DNA from: Caballeronia sp. SBC1
GTDB lineage: Bacteria > Pseudomonadota > Gammaproteobacteria > Burkholderiales > Burkholderiaceae
Direction: 5' to 3'
Assembly (NCBI RefSeq): GCF_011493005.1
Contig: NZ_CP049158.1
Location: 496,001 to 560,000 of the forward strand
DNA length: 64,000 nucleotides
A program made the translations under genes and the position numbers. The notes beneath the pieces were generated by a model, which saw only the letters and a list, made by a program, of their open reading frames with translations, did no database searches and was not told the origin of the DNA. How positions within the stretch are numbered: position 1 is the first letter of the stretch; the number at the start of each line of letters is the position of its first letter. Below are positions 1-7,590 of this stretch, in pieces.

Positions 1-194
1 CCCAACAAGATAATGAGCGACGCCACGCTCGCGCTGCCCGCCGATACAGCCACCGCCGACAGCGTGCTCCTCCAGTCGACCCCGTGCCAGTCCGCCGCGC
101 CCACCTGCGGGATGCTAGCGATGAAGGGGGCGCACAAATAGACTGCGAGCAGCGCTGCAAGCCACAGTAGCGGTTGCGCAGCGGTGCGTTTCAT
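1..194 (-). CDS. ABC transporter permease, molybdate/tungstate type (N-terminal fragment)
   Basis: Only the first 64 codons are inside the window; the gene runs off the left edge. The start reads MKRTAAQPLLWLAALLAVYL, a basic N-terminus followed by a hydrophobic segment, as in inner-membrane permeases. Its ATG overlaps the TGA of the binding-protein gene by four bases (ATGA, 191-194), so the two are translationally coupled. The partner is a ModA/WtpA-like binding protein, so this is inferred to be the channel subunit of a molybdate or tungstate importer. The signature loop that contacts the ATPase lies outside the window, so substrate and family rest on context. Confidence 0.75.
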   Translation of the reverse strand, partial: MKRTAAQPLLWLAALLAVYLCAPFIASIPQVGAADWHGVDWRSTLSAVAVSAGSASVASLIILL

Positions 195-1066
195 CGAGTA
201 GCGTCGATCACAGCCTGCAGGGACGGCGGCATGGCCTGCGCGTTACCCGTGATCGCAGGTTGGATTACGTCGACACCGTGTTCCTTAAGCAACTCGCGGC
301 CCTTCGCGCTGAGCAGGAAGTCGACGAAGCGCGTGGCGCCGGCCGAGTTCGGTGCATCGCCAAGAATGGTGAGCGTATAGCTCGCCTTGGCTTGCAATTC
401 GGGCGCGGGACGGATGGACGGAATCTTCAGGTCGGAGGTCTCGGTTGAATAGAAGAATCCGGCGTCGAGTTGTCCGGATTGCAAACGTCCGACCAGGGTT
501 TCTTCAGGCAGGACCTGATCGGGATTCTCGGCTGCGCCCAACGTCTTTTCCACTAGATCCGGCTGGTGATAAAGATCGGCGGCCTTGGTCACCATCTCGA
601 CGGTGAACGCGCCCTTGGGGTCCAGTTTCGGATCGGTGCGGCCAATGCGAATACCCGGCTCCTGCAAGACCTTGTCCCAGCGCTTTGTCTTGAAGTCGGC
701 GGCAAATTTGCTGCGCGGGTTGTAGCCGATCATCAGCGGCGATTCGGCGAACGTGACATACCAACTGACGTGGTCGCCGTTGGCTGCACCCATCAAACTG
801 GTGTTGACCTTCGGGCTCGCGCTGATGAATACATCGCCGCGACGCAGCTTGCCCTTGATCTCGTTGGCGATCTTGTTCGAACCCGCCGCGTAGCCCTGGA
901 AGTGCAGGCCGGTTTCCTTTTCGAAAGCGGGGCCCACGCTGCGCTCCATCAAATTGACGAGCGACCCGGCATACAGCACGTTTACGGCGTTTTCATCCGC
1001 CATGGCGGCATGGCTCAAGAGCGCGCTGGCCATGACCGCAACCGACACCATCACCTTACGGATCAT
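191..1066 (-). CDS. Periplasmic molybdate/tungstate-type substrate-binding protein
   Basis: A 291-residue protein with a Sec signal (MIRKVMVSVAVMASALLSHA, then AMADE). The mature part has features of the ModA/WtpA oxyanion-binding fold: VLYAGSLVNLMER near the mature N-terminus, then a GYAAGSNKIANEI segment and FISASPKVN. It would capture the oxyanion and deliver it to the permease encoded immediately downstream. The reading frame stays open upstream to 1303, but the start at 1066 is preceded by GGAGAA and yields the signal peptide, so it is preferred. A 24-bp dyad resembling a ModE operator sits 25 bp upstream. Tungstate or sulfate as true ligand cannot be excluded. Confidence 0.88.
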   Translation of the reverse strand: MIRKVMVSVAVMASALLSHAAMADENAVNVLYAGSLVNLMERSVGPAFEKETGLHFQGYAAGSNKIANEIKGKLRRGDVFISASPKVNTSLMGAANGDHVSWYVTFAESPLMIGYNPRSKFAADFKTKRWDKVLQEPGIRIGRTDPKLDPKGAFTVEMVTKAADLYHQPDLVEKTLGAAENPDQVLPEETLVGRLQSGQLDAGFFYSTETSDLKIPSIRPAPELQAKASYTLTILGDAPNSAGATRFVDFLLSAKGRELLKEHGVDVIQPAITGNAQAMPPSLQAVIDATR

Positions 1067-1090
1067 CTGATTCTCCACGTTGATAAAGGG

Positions 1091-1114
1091 CGTAATAAAG
1101 GGCGCTATATTACG
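1091..1114 (-). promoter_or_regulatory. ModE-like operator, site 1 (before Mo importer)
   Basis: Read toward the importer gene: CGTAATAT-N8-TTATTACG. On the plus strand it is embedded in a perfect 9-bp inverted repeat GGCGTAATA (1089-1097) / TATTACGCC (1108-1116). The CGTNAT-N12-ATNACG geometry equals that of the E. coli modA operator as remembered (CGTTATAT-N8-ACATAACG). It lies 25 bp before the start of the binding-protein gene, where bound protein would block transcription. One of five such dyads in 1-8.2 kb. Confidence 0.72.
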
Positions 1115-1208
1115 CCGAGACTCATCTTCTTCGCTAACGTCATCGACATGTTTTGCGTGGCTGTTCGTCTCAAAGGGGCAGCGTGGTGCGGTTACACTTG
1201 GGTCTGCC

Positions 1209-1230
1209 TGCAATGCAGGTGACCATTGCA
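1209..1230. promoter_or_regulatory. Inverted repeat in front of the Mop gene
   Basis: TGCAATG (1209-1215) and CATTGCA (1224-1230) form a perfect 7-bp inverted repeat with an 8-bp spacer. It overlaps a second palindrome, CCTGCA-A-TGCAGG (1207-1219). It lies 64-85 bp upstream of the Mop start. It does not match the 24-bp ModE-like dyads, so a different regulator or chance is possible. Confidence 0.3.
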
Positions 1231-1293
1231 AAACGTGCGTCCTGGGATCCGCGTGATCCACGCCTTCAAAGGACGCCGCAACCGGAGATGAAC

Positions 1294-1722
1294 ATGCGAA
1301 CAAGCGCCCGAAATCAATTTGTCGGTGAAGTGGTGGACGTCAAGCATGGCGCAGTCAATGACGAGATCTTGCTGCGCGCCAATGACGGCCTTGAGATTGT
1401 CGCGGTGATCACGCATGGCAGCGCTGCATCGCTCGGGCTGGCCGCCGGCAAGGCTGCGTTCGCGTTGGTCAAGGCATCGTCGGTCATCGTGATGGTCGAT
1501 GTAGCGCAGAGCCAGGTATCGGCCAGGAACTGCTTTGCCGGGACGGTATCGGCCGTGACCACGGGTGCTGTCAACAGCGAAGTCATTATTACTGTCGCGG
1601 GCGGCGCGCAGATTGCCGCTATTGTCACGAACGAAAGCGCACAACGGCTCGCGCTCGCCAGCGGCAAAGCGGCCACGGCGATCTTCAAGGCGTCGAGCGT
1701 GATTGTCGGCGTGGACAACTAG
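1294..1722 (+). CDS. Mop-type molybdate-binding protein, two tandem TOBE/Mop repeats
   Basis: A 142-residue cytoplasmic protein built of two Mop (TOBE) units, residues about 1-70 and 73-142. Each starts with a matching phrase: SARNQFVGEV and SARNCFAGTV. The repeated GAVN, ITHGSA/VTNESA and ASSVIV motifs are typical of molbindins, which oligomerise and store or sense molybdate. ATG at 1294 is chosen over ATG 1288 because GGAG (1284-1287) is six bases before it but abuts the first. The gene is divergent from the importer. Because the local ModE lacks its own TOBE domains, this protein could be the missing sensor half, but nothing in the sequence proves interaction. Confidence 0.88.
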   Translation: MRTSARNQFVGEVVDVKHGAVNDEILLRANDGLEIVAVITHGSAASLGLAAGKAAFALVKASSVIVMVDVAQSQVSARNCFAGTVSAVTTGAVNSEVIITVAGGAQIAAIVTNESAQRLALASGKAATAIFKASSVIVGVDN

Positions 1723-1744
1723 TCGTCTCGCCAATCCGCGCAGC

Positions 1745-1768
1745 GTCAATTCGTTAATTCGTCAGTTC
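1745..1768. repeat. 8-bp tandem repeat x3 over a stop codon
   Basis: GTCAATTC, GTTAATTC, GTCAGTTC run head to tail. The third copy contains the stop codon (complement of 1762-1764) of the minus-strand lipoprotein gene. One of eleven similar repeats at gene 3-prime ends in this window. Confidence 0.6.
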
Positions 1769-2691
1769 AGTGGAATAACCCGCAGCGTACTGGCGCTGTC
1801 AGCGGATTTAGGCCGGTCTATGACGTACAGCATGTGACGCGCCGGGTCGATAGCAACGCCGCGCGCATCCTCGAAATCGTTTGCGATAACGGCAACCGAT
1901 TCATCGGGGCTTATCCGGCATACCGCCGTCGAGTTGCATTTTGTATAGAGCGTGCCGTTTGAATCGATGGTCAGCAGGTCGGGTCCGTTGATCTTGATCA
2001 CCGTTGTGCTCAGGCCACCGGCCTGGGCATGGTTCATCAGTCTGGACAGGCTGGTCTTGAGGATCATGTTGTCAGTCTGATCCGATATGAAAACGGCGTC
2101 GCCTTGTACGGCTATGCCGACGGGTTTCGCCAATCCGGTCAACAGGTTGTGTTCGGACGCAGTGTGGGTCGAAACATCGTAAGTGATCAGGCTGAGGCCA
2201 CCCGTTGCCGGGCTATTGCCGTTCTTGACGAACCAGGTCGAGAGTATTTTTCCCGTACCTATGGAGGCAAGTCCCAGCCTTCGCCGCATTGGATCGGTGC
2301 CTGACAGGGAAGATGCAGATCCGTTTGCGCCAATGTCGAACACAGCGCCCGCTGTGCCGAACCCGAATCGTCCGACCAGTAGCGAACTGGTATCCGCGAT
2401 GCTCACCTGGCTTAGTGCATTCCCTTGGTCCGCGACCACGGGAATGGCCGCAAATGGTTTGAATGTCTTGCCGTCCGCCGATGAAAGCACGCTATTGGTT
2501 TTATCGTCGGTGATGAAGATTGTGCCGTCGCCTGGACGGATCGCAATGCCATTTGCCCGTGCATCCAGGGTGACGCGTTGCGGCGCGCTTGCGACTTGGG
2601 CCGAGCTGCAACCGGATAGCGCGATGACCGCAGCGGCGGTCAAGGTGCTCGCGAACGTTAGTGCGTAGCGGGTGAGACGCTGGGGCATCAT
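1762..2691 (-). CDS. Beta-propeller (SMP-30/NHL-like) lipoprotein, function unknown
   Basis: About 309 residues with a lipoprotein signal: hydrophobic stretch, then lipobox LSGC with the acylated cysteine at residue 28. The body has repeated blade-like strands (GIAIRPGDGTIFITD, PVGIAVQGDAVFISD, GVAIDPARHMLYVID), as in NHL/SMP-30 propellers. It is therefore probably an envelope-anchored binding or lactonase-like protein; no metal-ligand set could be assigned with confidence. Two adjacent ATGs (2691, 2688) follow AAGGAAAC; either may start. It is divergent from the sulfite-oxidase-fold gene and shares with it the intergenic region carrying ModE-like site 2. A link to molybdenum is inferred from position only. 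Confidence 0.8.
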   Translation of the reverse strand: MMPQRLTRYALTFASTLTAAAVIALSGCSSAQVASAPQRVTLDARANGIAIRPGDGTIFITDDKTNSVLSSADGKTFKPFAAIPVVADQGNALSQVSIADTSSLLVGRFGFGTAGAVFDIGANGSASSLSGTDPMRRRLGLASIGTGKILSTWFVKNGNSPATGGLSLITYDVSTHTASEHNLLTGLAKPVGIAVQGDAVFISDQTDNMILKTSLSRLMNHAQAGGLSTTVIKINGPDLLTIDSNGTLYTKCNSTAVCRISPDESVAVIANDFEDARGVAIDPARHMLYVIDRPKSADSASTLRVIPLN

Positions 2692-2849
2692 AGTTTCCTT
2701 GCCAGTGCGTGGGTCTAAGGTTGCCAATATATCGCTTTAGGCGGTCAGGGTTGGTACTGGGAGCTGCTTTCGGGATTAGCCGGCGAGCACATGCGCGAAT
2801 TTGTATGTTGCCTATTGTTTGCGCACTGACTTGCCGGCCGCGACAGCAG

Positions 2850-2873
2850 CGTAATATTCGCGTGGATATAATG
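2850..2873 (+). promoter_or_regulatory. ModE-like operator, site 2 (before SUOX-fold gene)
   Basis: CGTAATAT-N8-ATATAATG, 42 bp upstream of the gene at 2915 and 159 bp upstream of the divergent lipoprotein gene. It contains a TATAAT hexamer (2867-2872) that could be the -10 box of the 2915 gene, so occupancy would compete with RNA polymerase. The upstream half is identical to that of site 1 when both are read toward their genes. Confidence 0.65.
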
Positions 2874-2914
2874 CCGGACAAGCCACCTGAAAACCGGCCC
2901 CTGGAGGATGAGAA

Positions 2915-3406
2915 ATGAGTGATGCCTATTCCCACGCCGTCGCGCTCGAAGCCCCTGCGAAAGCCGTTATATCGCTCGAAGGGGATTTCCTGCGGCCGTT
3001 GACCGTCGATCTTGCGGAATTCAGGGAGCAACCCAACGTAGTCGCCGATCCGTTCGATCTGCGTTGTTATACGACGAACCGGTTTATCCGCAGCGTCGAT
3101 ACCTATCGCGGGGTGTTGCTGAAGGACCTGATCATGAAGGCCGGACTGCGGCCCGAGCCTAAGGGCGAGTTCAAGCGCACCGTGTTCATTGCGGTCGCCC
3201 ATGATGGCTACGCGGTCACCTTCTCATGGCACGAGTTGTTCAATACGCCCGTGGGGGAGCGTGTCATTGTTGCGCATGAATGCGGAGGGCGCTCGCTCAG
3301 CACGGAGGACGGCGTGCCCATTCTGTTCTCCGGCGCGGATATTCTTCCCGCCCCCCGTCACGTGAAGCGGCTTGTGCGGATCGTGGCGCGGGTCTTGACG
3401 GGCTGA
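2915..3406 (+). CDS. Small molybdopterin oxidoreductase-fold (SUOX domain) protein
   Basis: 163 residues, one sulfite-oxidase-type molybdopterin-binding domain. The pattern LRCYTTN (Cys51) followed by YRGVLLKDLI matches the place where family members carry the cysteine that ligates molybdenum and the Gly-Val-Leu strand after it. There is no signal peptide, so it appears cytoplasmic, unlike YedY-type enzymes. It is about half the length of a full catalytic subunit and has no dimerisation domain, so it may be a minimal enzyme or a cofactor-binding protein. GGAGG lies seven bases before the ATG. ModE-like site 2 in front of it fits a molybdenum-dependent protein. Confidence 0.8.
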   Translation: MSDAYSHAVALEAPAKAVISLEGDFLRPLTVDLAEFREQPNVVADPFDLRCYTTNRFIRSVDTYRGVLLKDLIMKAGLRPEPKGEFKRTVFIAVAHDGYAVTFSWHELFNTPVGERVIVAHECGGRSLSTEDGVPILFSGADILPAPRHVKRLVRIVARVLTG

Positions 3407-3458
3407 CTTGACGTTCTGATTGCACAGTTCGATACCGGGCAAACGCTGAAGCCCGATA

Positions 3459-3486
3459 CGGCAAGCGCCTTCTGCAGCGCTTGCCG
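3459..3486. terminator. Hairpin between convergent genes
   Basis: CGGCAAGCGC (3459-3468) pairs with GCGCTTGCCG (3477-3486): a perfect 10-bp stem with an 8-base loop. It lies between the stops of the SUOX-fold gene and the porin gene, so it could end transcripts from both sides. No clear T run follows, which lowers confidence. Confidence 0.5.
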
Positions 3487-3500
3487 ACCGGAAACCAGAA

Positions 3501-4676
3501 TCAGAACTTGTGACGCAAGCCAACGCGGGCAGCAACCTGATTGTTCGCGCCGGTGCCTGAGTTACCGAGGAAGCTCGAGCTCGATCCAATTTCAGCCTGC
3601 ACTGGAACGTCGCGGCCATTGATCGTATTGCTGCCCAAAGCCTTCTGGTAAATCACGAGTGCGTAGACGTCGGTCCGCTTGGACAGCGCGTAGTCGAGCA
3701 TGCTGCTGACCTGATGCCATCTGCCCTCGAAATGCTCGTCGAGCTTCGAGAACGTATAGCCCAAGCCTGCGCTCAAGGCGGGTGTGAACGCATACTTGCC
3801 GCCAAGTTCGTAGTTGTTCAGCTTTGAGTCGGCGCCGGTGATTGGATCGAACGTCGTATGGGTCCAGATGCCCCAGATCGTGCCCGCACCAATGGCATAA
3901 CGCGCGCCCACGCCATAGGTTTCGAGGTCGCGCAGTCCACCGGTATTCACGTTCGCGATGCTCACGCTGAACGCGGGCGTCGCGCCATTGGGGAAGCGAA
4001 TATTGGTGTAGGCAGTGCCGATGCTGAACGGCCCTTGCGCATAATTCACGCCGGCGCTGACCGCGCTCGACGACCCTTGCGTGGTCGTGGTGCCCGCTGT
4101 GGTGGTGGGCGAACCGGCAAACGAACCGGCCTGGTTCGAGAAGCCGTACATTGCGCCGAAGGTCAGTCCGGCGAAGTTGGCGCTGCTGAACTTGACCGCG
4201 TTGTTGATCCGGCTGGACGTCAGTTGATCCAGGTCGTTGATGTGGTACGCGTAGTTGCCAGCGGGCGTCTGGCCGCCCATCGTATAGTTGCCGCCGAGGT
4301 AGTCGGTCGAGAACGAGTACTGGCGGCCGAGCGTGACCGAGCCCAGGCCTTTCTTCGCGATACCCACATACGCCTGGCGGCCGAACAACGCGCCGCCTTG
4401 CCCGAGCGTACCGTCGCCCGAACTGAAGCCGCTCTCGAGGGTAAAGATGGCTTGCAGGCCGCTACCCAGGTCTTCCACGCCGCGCAGGCCCCAGCGGCTG
4501 CCCTGGGCTACGCCGTCGCCGTATTTGAACAGGTTGTCATGTCCCGTCGAGGTGGCGGCGTTACTGACGTAACTCACGCCGGCGTCGATCAATCCGTATA
4601 GCGTCACGCTGCTTTGTGCATGTGCAATTACCCCGAAACTGCTCAATGCAGCAGCCGCCACGATCTTCTTTTTCAT
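3501..4676 (-). CDS. Gram-negative trimeric porin (Burkholderia type)
   Basis: 391 residues with signal MKKKIVAAAALSSFGVIAHA and mature start QSSVTLYGLIDAGVSYVSN, the hallmark of betaproteobacterial OmpC-like porins. It ends in a terminal Phe (VGLRHKF), needed for BAM recognition, and has the expected strand-turn alternation across its length. The start at 4676 has AGGA six bases upstream; the open frame extends to 4877 without support. It forms a diffusion channel in the outer membrane. ModE-like site 3 lies 95 bp upstream in the conserved orientation, so it may be a channel induced for molybdate or tungstate entry. That role is an inference. Confidence 0.93.
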   Translation of the reverse strand: MKKKIVAAAALSSFGVIAHAQSSVTLYGLIDAGVSYVSNAATSTGHDNLFKYGDGVAQGSRWGLRGVEDLGSGLQAIFTLESGFSSGDGTLGQGGALFGRQAYVGIAKKGLGSVTLGRQYSFSTDYLGGNYTMGGQTPAGNYAYHINDLDQLTSSRINNAVKFSSANFAGLTFGAMYGFSNQAGSFAGSPTTTAGTTTTQGSSSAVSAGVNYAQGPFSIGTAYTNIRFPNGATPAFSVSIANVNTGGLRDLETYGVGARYAIGAGTIWGIWTHTTFDPITGADSKLNNYELGGKYAFTPALSAGLGYTFSKLDEHFEGRWHQVSSMLDYALSKRTDVYALVIYQKALGSNTINGRDVPVQAEIGSSSSFLGNSGTGANNQVAARVGLRHKF

Positions 4677-4770
4677 CGCCATTCCTGTTTTAGTTTGAGT
4701 TGTCGCCGTTAGTGATGCACGCCATGCCCACGCGTTGCTCGAGATGAACTGAGCCTTACGATGAGCCTTG

Positions 4771-4794
4771 CGAAATATCGGCAGGAATATAACG
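4771..4794 (-). promoter_or_regulatory. ModE-like operator, site 3 (porin / nifQ-like)
   Basis: Read toward the porin: CGTTATAT-N8-ATATTTCG. The upstream half equals the E. coli modA half-site as remembered. It is 95 bp before the porin start and 160 bp before the divergent nifQ-like gene. Orientation matches the porin, but either or both genes may respond. Confidence 0.68.
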
Positions 4795-4953
4795 ATGTGT
4801 TGGTATTTAGTAAACTTGATAGTGGTTATTTGTATGGTTGACGAGACACAGGGTTGACTCCGGGCTGCGCGTGGCATATTGGTTTTGGAGCAATCCGTCT
4901 CGTGACACGCCGCGATCGGCTACACCCGCGAGCTATATCCTCGGTACCTGGCA

Positions 4954-5505
4954 ATGACACATCCGCTCGCGACGCGCACCCAGTTGCTAGCTGCATCGTC
5001 TACTCCCGATGCCCCTGGCACCGCGTTGTTCGCCACCTTGCTTGCCGCGCACGATGACCCTTCTTTACTTGGGTTGTCGCCGGAACAATTCGCCTTGCTG
5101 GTTGACCGGCACTTTGGCGCAATGCAGCCACCCAGGGCGAGCCTGGTTATCCGCTCGGAAGAACAGGCCGCGTTCGTCAGTGCGCTTGTGGTCTTCCTGC
5201 TGAGTCATGTCCGGGCGAGTGACGCCGCCGACATGGCCGACGCGGACTGCCTCGCATCGATCATCGCCCACGCGTGCTTGCGGCCGGATCATCTATGGCG
5301 CGATCTGGGGCTAAGCGGGCGCGACGAAGTCACTGACATGCTCAGCCGGTATTTCCCAGTGCTGGTGGCGCGTAACGTCGATGGAATGCGCTGGAAAAAA
5401 TTCCTCGCGCGGGAACTTGCGCTGTCGCTCGGACGGGTGCCGCAGCCGGCGCCAGGGTGTCCAGGCTGCGAAGATTTCGGTTTTTGTTTCGGTGGTGAAT
5501 CTTGA
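4954..5505 (+). CDS. nifQ: NifQ-family protein with an altered cysteine motif
   Basis: 183 residues, close to NifQ length. The C-terminus carries the family pattern: RWKKFLARELALSLG, then a cysteine cluster ending in CFG. NifQ binds a Mo-Fe-S cluster and donates molybdenum to FeMo-cofactor synthesis through a C-x4-C-x2-C-x5-C motif. Here Cys169, Cys172 and Cys178 are present, but the first position is Gln164 (CAG). Cluster binding must differ or rely on another ligand. No nitrogenase genes are in the window. The start ATG has no clear ribosome site. It sits between the porin and modE, within the molybdenum island, so a general role in molybdenum handling is plausible. Confidence 0.82.
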   Translation: MTHPLATRTQLLAASSTPDAPGTALFATLLAAHDDPSLLGLSPEQFALLVDRHFGAMQPPRASLVIRSEEQAAFVSALVVFLLSHVRASDAADMADADCLASIIAHACLRPDHLWRDLGLSGRDEVTDMLSRYFPVLVARNVDGMRWKKFLARELALSLGRVPQPAPGCPGCEDFGFCFGGES

Positions 5506-5617
5506 ACGCCCCGCTTGAACGCCCTGCGTGAGCCACCCGCTTCGACGCTGCGGCTTTCTGATGCACTGGTAATGCCGCCGATGCATGGGCCTGTCGGCCT
5601 CGTGTATGCTTTCGCGC

Positions 5618-6007
5618 ATGGCTAAATCCGCGAAAGATCCAGCGACTCCTTCCTTATCCCGTCAGCCCGAAGTGCGTTTTCGCATGCGCATTCGGCAGGC
5701 GGACGCCGTGGCAATCGGCCCCGGGAAAATTGATTTGCTCGAGGCCGTGCATGAGCATGGTTCAATCTCGGCTGCCGCGCGCAGCCTGGGCATGTCGTAC
5801 CGGCGGGCGTGGTTGCTCATCGACGAACTCAACCGTACGCTCAAGGCGCCCGCAACATCGTCGGAAACGGGCGGCTCAGCAGGCGGCGGTTGCGTGCTGA
5901 CACCTGTGGGTGAAAAGATCGTGCGGCTTTATCGCGAGATTGAAGCGGAAGCGGCCAAGACCTGCGCGCCGCAGATTTCCGCGCTGACCAGGCTCATGAA
6001 GCGCTGA
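5618..6007 (+). CDS. modE: ModE-type winged-helix regulator without molybdate-binding domains
   Basis: 129 residues starting MAKSAKD. It matches the ModE N-terminal domain: VRFRMRIRQADAVAIGPGKIDLL, then the helix-turn-helix HGSISAAARSLGMSYRRAW and a C-terminal dimerisation helix (TPVGEKIVRLYREIEAEA). Classical ModE is about 260 residues and ends in two TOBE domains that sense molybdate; these are absent. An in-frame ATG upstream (5585) is less likely because the family match begins after 5618. It is the natural candidate to bind the five dyads in 1-8.2 kb. The nearby Mop protein supplies exactly the missing domain type. Confidence 0.9.
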   Translation: MAKSAKDPATPSLSRQPEVRFRMRIRQADAVAIGPGKIDLLEAVHEHGSISAAARSLGMSYRRAWLLIDELNRTLKAPATSSETGGSAGGGCVLTPVGEKIVRLYREIEAEAAKTCAPQISALTRLMKR

Positions 6008-6031
6008 TCGCATTGATGCTGATCGCATTGA
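6003..6031. repeat. 15-bp tandem repeat x2 over the modE stop codon
   Basis: GCTGATCGCATTGA occurs at 6003-6016 and again at 6018-6031. Since the period is 15, the second copy places another TGA in the same frame as the modE stop (6005-6007 and 6020-6022). Confidence 0.65.
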
Positions 6032-6052
6032 AAGCCCCGCGCTCCGGGGCTT
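6032..6052. terminator. Bidirectional terminator between modE and the DUF2325 gene
   Basis: AAGCCCCG (6032-6039) pairs with CGGGGCTT (6045-6052) across a 5-base loop. It lies between convergent genes and overlaps the stop codon of the minus-strand gene (complement of 6051-6053). Confidence 0.7.
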
Positions 6053-7424
6053 AGCCGTGCCGCAGGCAAAACCGTGACGCCGGCGGCGTATTGCCGGATT
6101 GACCGGATTGTGGCGACGCCCGGCCCAGCCGCGTCATCAACTCTACAAAACTTGCCACGCTCGCGGTTCTTAGCGGGTGATAGTCAACCTGATGGCGGTC
6201 GCATACACGCTTGAGCAAATTCATGGAGTCGTGGTCTATACAGTCGACCGGAAACACGACAATGTCCGCGCGCGGGAGCGCGGCGGCGAACATGCCCTTG
6301 CGGTCTTCTATGCCGCCATCGTGGACGACAAAATCGCCTCCTGCCGACTCAACCAGTTGCCTAAGCGCGGCGTTCGAACCGGGTCGGCCGCCCACATAAA
6401 CCACGCGCTTGCCGCTCAGGTTGATGAGCTCATCTGCCTTTGAACCGGCTTCGCTGCCCTGAGCCACAAGCGCCTGTTCCAGTGCGTTGCATTCGGCCTG
6501 GACCACGTTGAGTATCGCAATGGTATCGTCCAGCCGCTGGCTCAAGGTCAGCGCATGGCGCTGCTCGTCGAGCGCGCGTTGCTCGGCGGTTTCCCGGCGG
6601 CTCGTGTGAATCGCAAGACGTTCGTCGCGGGCAACCAGTGCCTCGCGCAGCGCCTGGACTTCGGCCTCCAGACCTGCCTCGGATATATCTGGCCTGCGTT
6701 CGGCCTTGGCCGACAACTCGGCCACTTGCGCGCTCAGTTGGCGAAGTGACGCGTCGCGCTCCGTAGTCAATGCGTGCAGCTTGTCCTGGTGTCGCTCGAT
6801 CTTGTCCTTGAGCGCCGCATTTTCTTCTTCGAGCGCAACCAGGCGGCGGATGTCAGCCCGGTTGGCAGCGGCTACCAGATGGGACAACATATGCAGGTCG
6901 CCGAACGCAGCCTGGCGCACGCTCATGATGGCTTCCGGATGCGTCATCAACGCCCAGTAAGCCGGCGGGATATCGCCGCTTTTGAGCGCGTCTTTCCAGA
7001 GCGCCAGCAGGGCTTCAGGATTTTTTGCCGCTTCGAAGCGGCGCACGGCGCCCGAGTAACGTGCATCGAGCGCCTTCTGCAGCGCCTTGGCGCCTGCGCC
7101 GCCCTCTATGGCGAGTTCCACCGCGGCGTGATGAATCTCCAGATCTGTCGCGTGTTGCCGGTCGAGATCCGTAAACTTCGGTACGAGTTTTCTAAGCTCG
7201 TTCGTGCTCAGGCATGTGCCGATAACCGAGCAATGCAAATGCGAATCCAGATCTGACAACCGCCCCCGGCGGTGCGGACTGCGAAGCTCTGCCTCGGTAG
7301 GTGCGCAGCAGGCATCCACCGTGCCGGTATGAGTGCCGGTGTGGGTGCCGGCATAGGCACCTGAAGCGCTGGTCGATTCAGTGGACGGCGTGCGGGCAAG
7401 GCGGAAGGGGGGAACGGATTGCAC
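6051..7424 (-). CDS. DUF2325 protein with long coiled coil
   Basis: About 457 residues. The N-terminal half is helical and starts after a low-complexity Thr-Gly-His stretch. A central coiled coil spans roughly 205-345. The C-terminal part is DUF2325: KRVVYVGGRPGSNAALRQLV, then HDGGIED, an aspartate/cysteine turn (VFPVDCIDHDSMN), and a closing YHPLRTASVASFVEL. DUF2325 is an uncharacterised alpha/beta domain. The frame opens with GTG at 7430, but GTG at 7424 has GAGG five bases upstream and is preferred. ModE-like site 4 lies 75 bp before it. Function unknown; a molybdenum-responsive role is inferred from the operator. Confidence 0.8.
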   Translation of the reverse strand: MQSVPPFRLARTPSTESTSASGAYAGTHTGTHTGTVDACCAPTEAELRSPHRRGRLSDLDSHLHCSVIGTCLSTNELRKLVPKFTDLDRQHATDLEIHHAAVELAIEGGAGAKALQKALDARYSGAVRRFEAAKNPEALLALWKDALKSGDIPPAYWALMTHPEAIMSVRQAAFGDLHMLSHLVAAANRADIRRLVALEEENAALKDKIERHQDKLHALTTERDASLRQLSAQVAELSAKAERRPDISEAGLEAEVQALREALVARDERLAIHTSRRETAEQRALDEQRHALTLSQRLDDTIAILNVVQAECNALEQALVAQGSEAGSKADELINLSGKRVVYVGGRPGSNAALRQLVESAGGDFVVHDGGIEDRKGMFAAALPRADIVVFPVDCIDHDSMNLLKRVCDRHQVDYHPLRTASVASFVELMTRLGRASPQSGQSGNTPPASRFCLRHG

Positions 7425-7498
7425 ATTCACCTCGAATCGATCTGGATGTCAAACGGCTGAACAGACCACGGCCTTTAGCCTGCTCGATGAACGGATAT

Positions 7499-7522
7499 CG
7501 AAATATACCATTGAATATAACG
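7499..7522 (-). promoter_or_regulatory. ModE-like operator, site 4 (before DUF2325 gene)
   Basis: Read toward the gene: CGTTATAT-N8-ATATTTCG. Both halves are identical to those of site 3 although the 8-bp spacers differ (TCAATGGT here, TCCTGCCG there), as expected for a real binding site rather than a duplicated segment. About 75 bp upstream of the DUF2325 start. Confidence 0.7.
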
Positions 7523-7590
7523 GTGCGAATCCGGACGATTGCTTCGACGAAATCAACGCAGGGTGATCCTGACGTACAGCACGCGGACGT

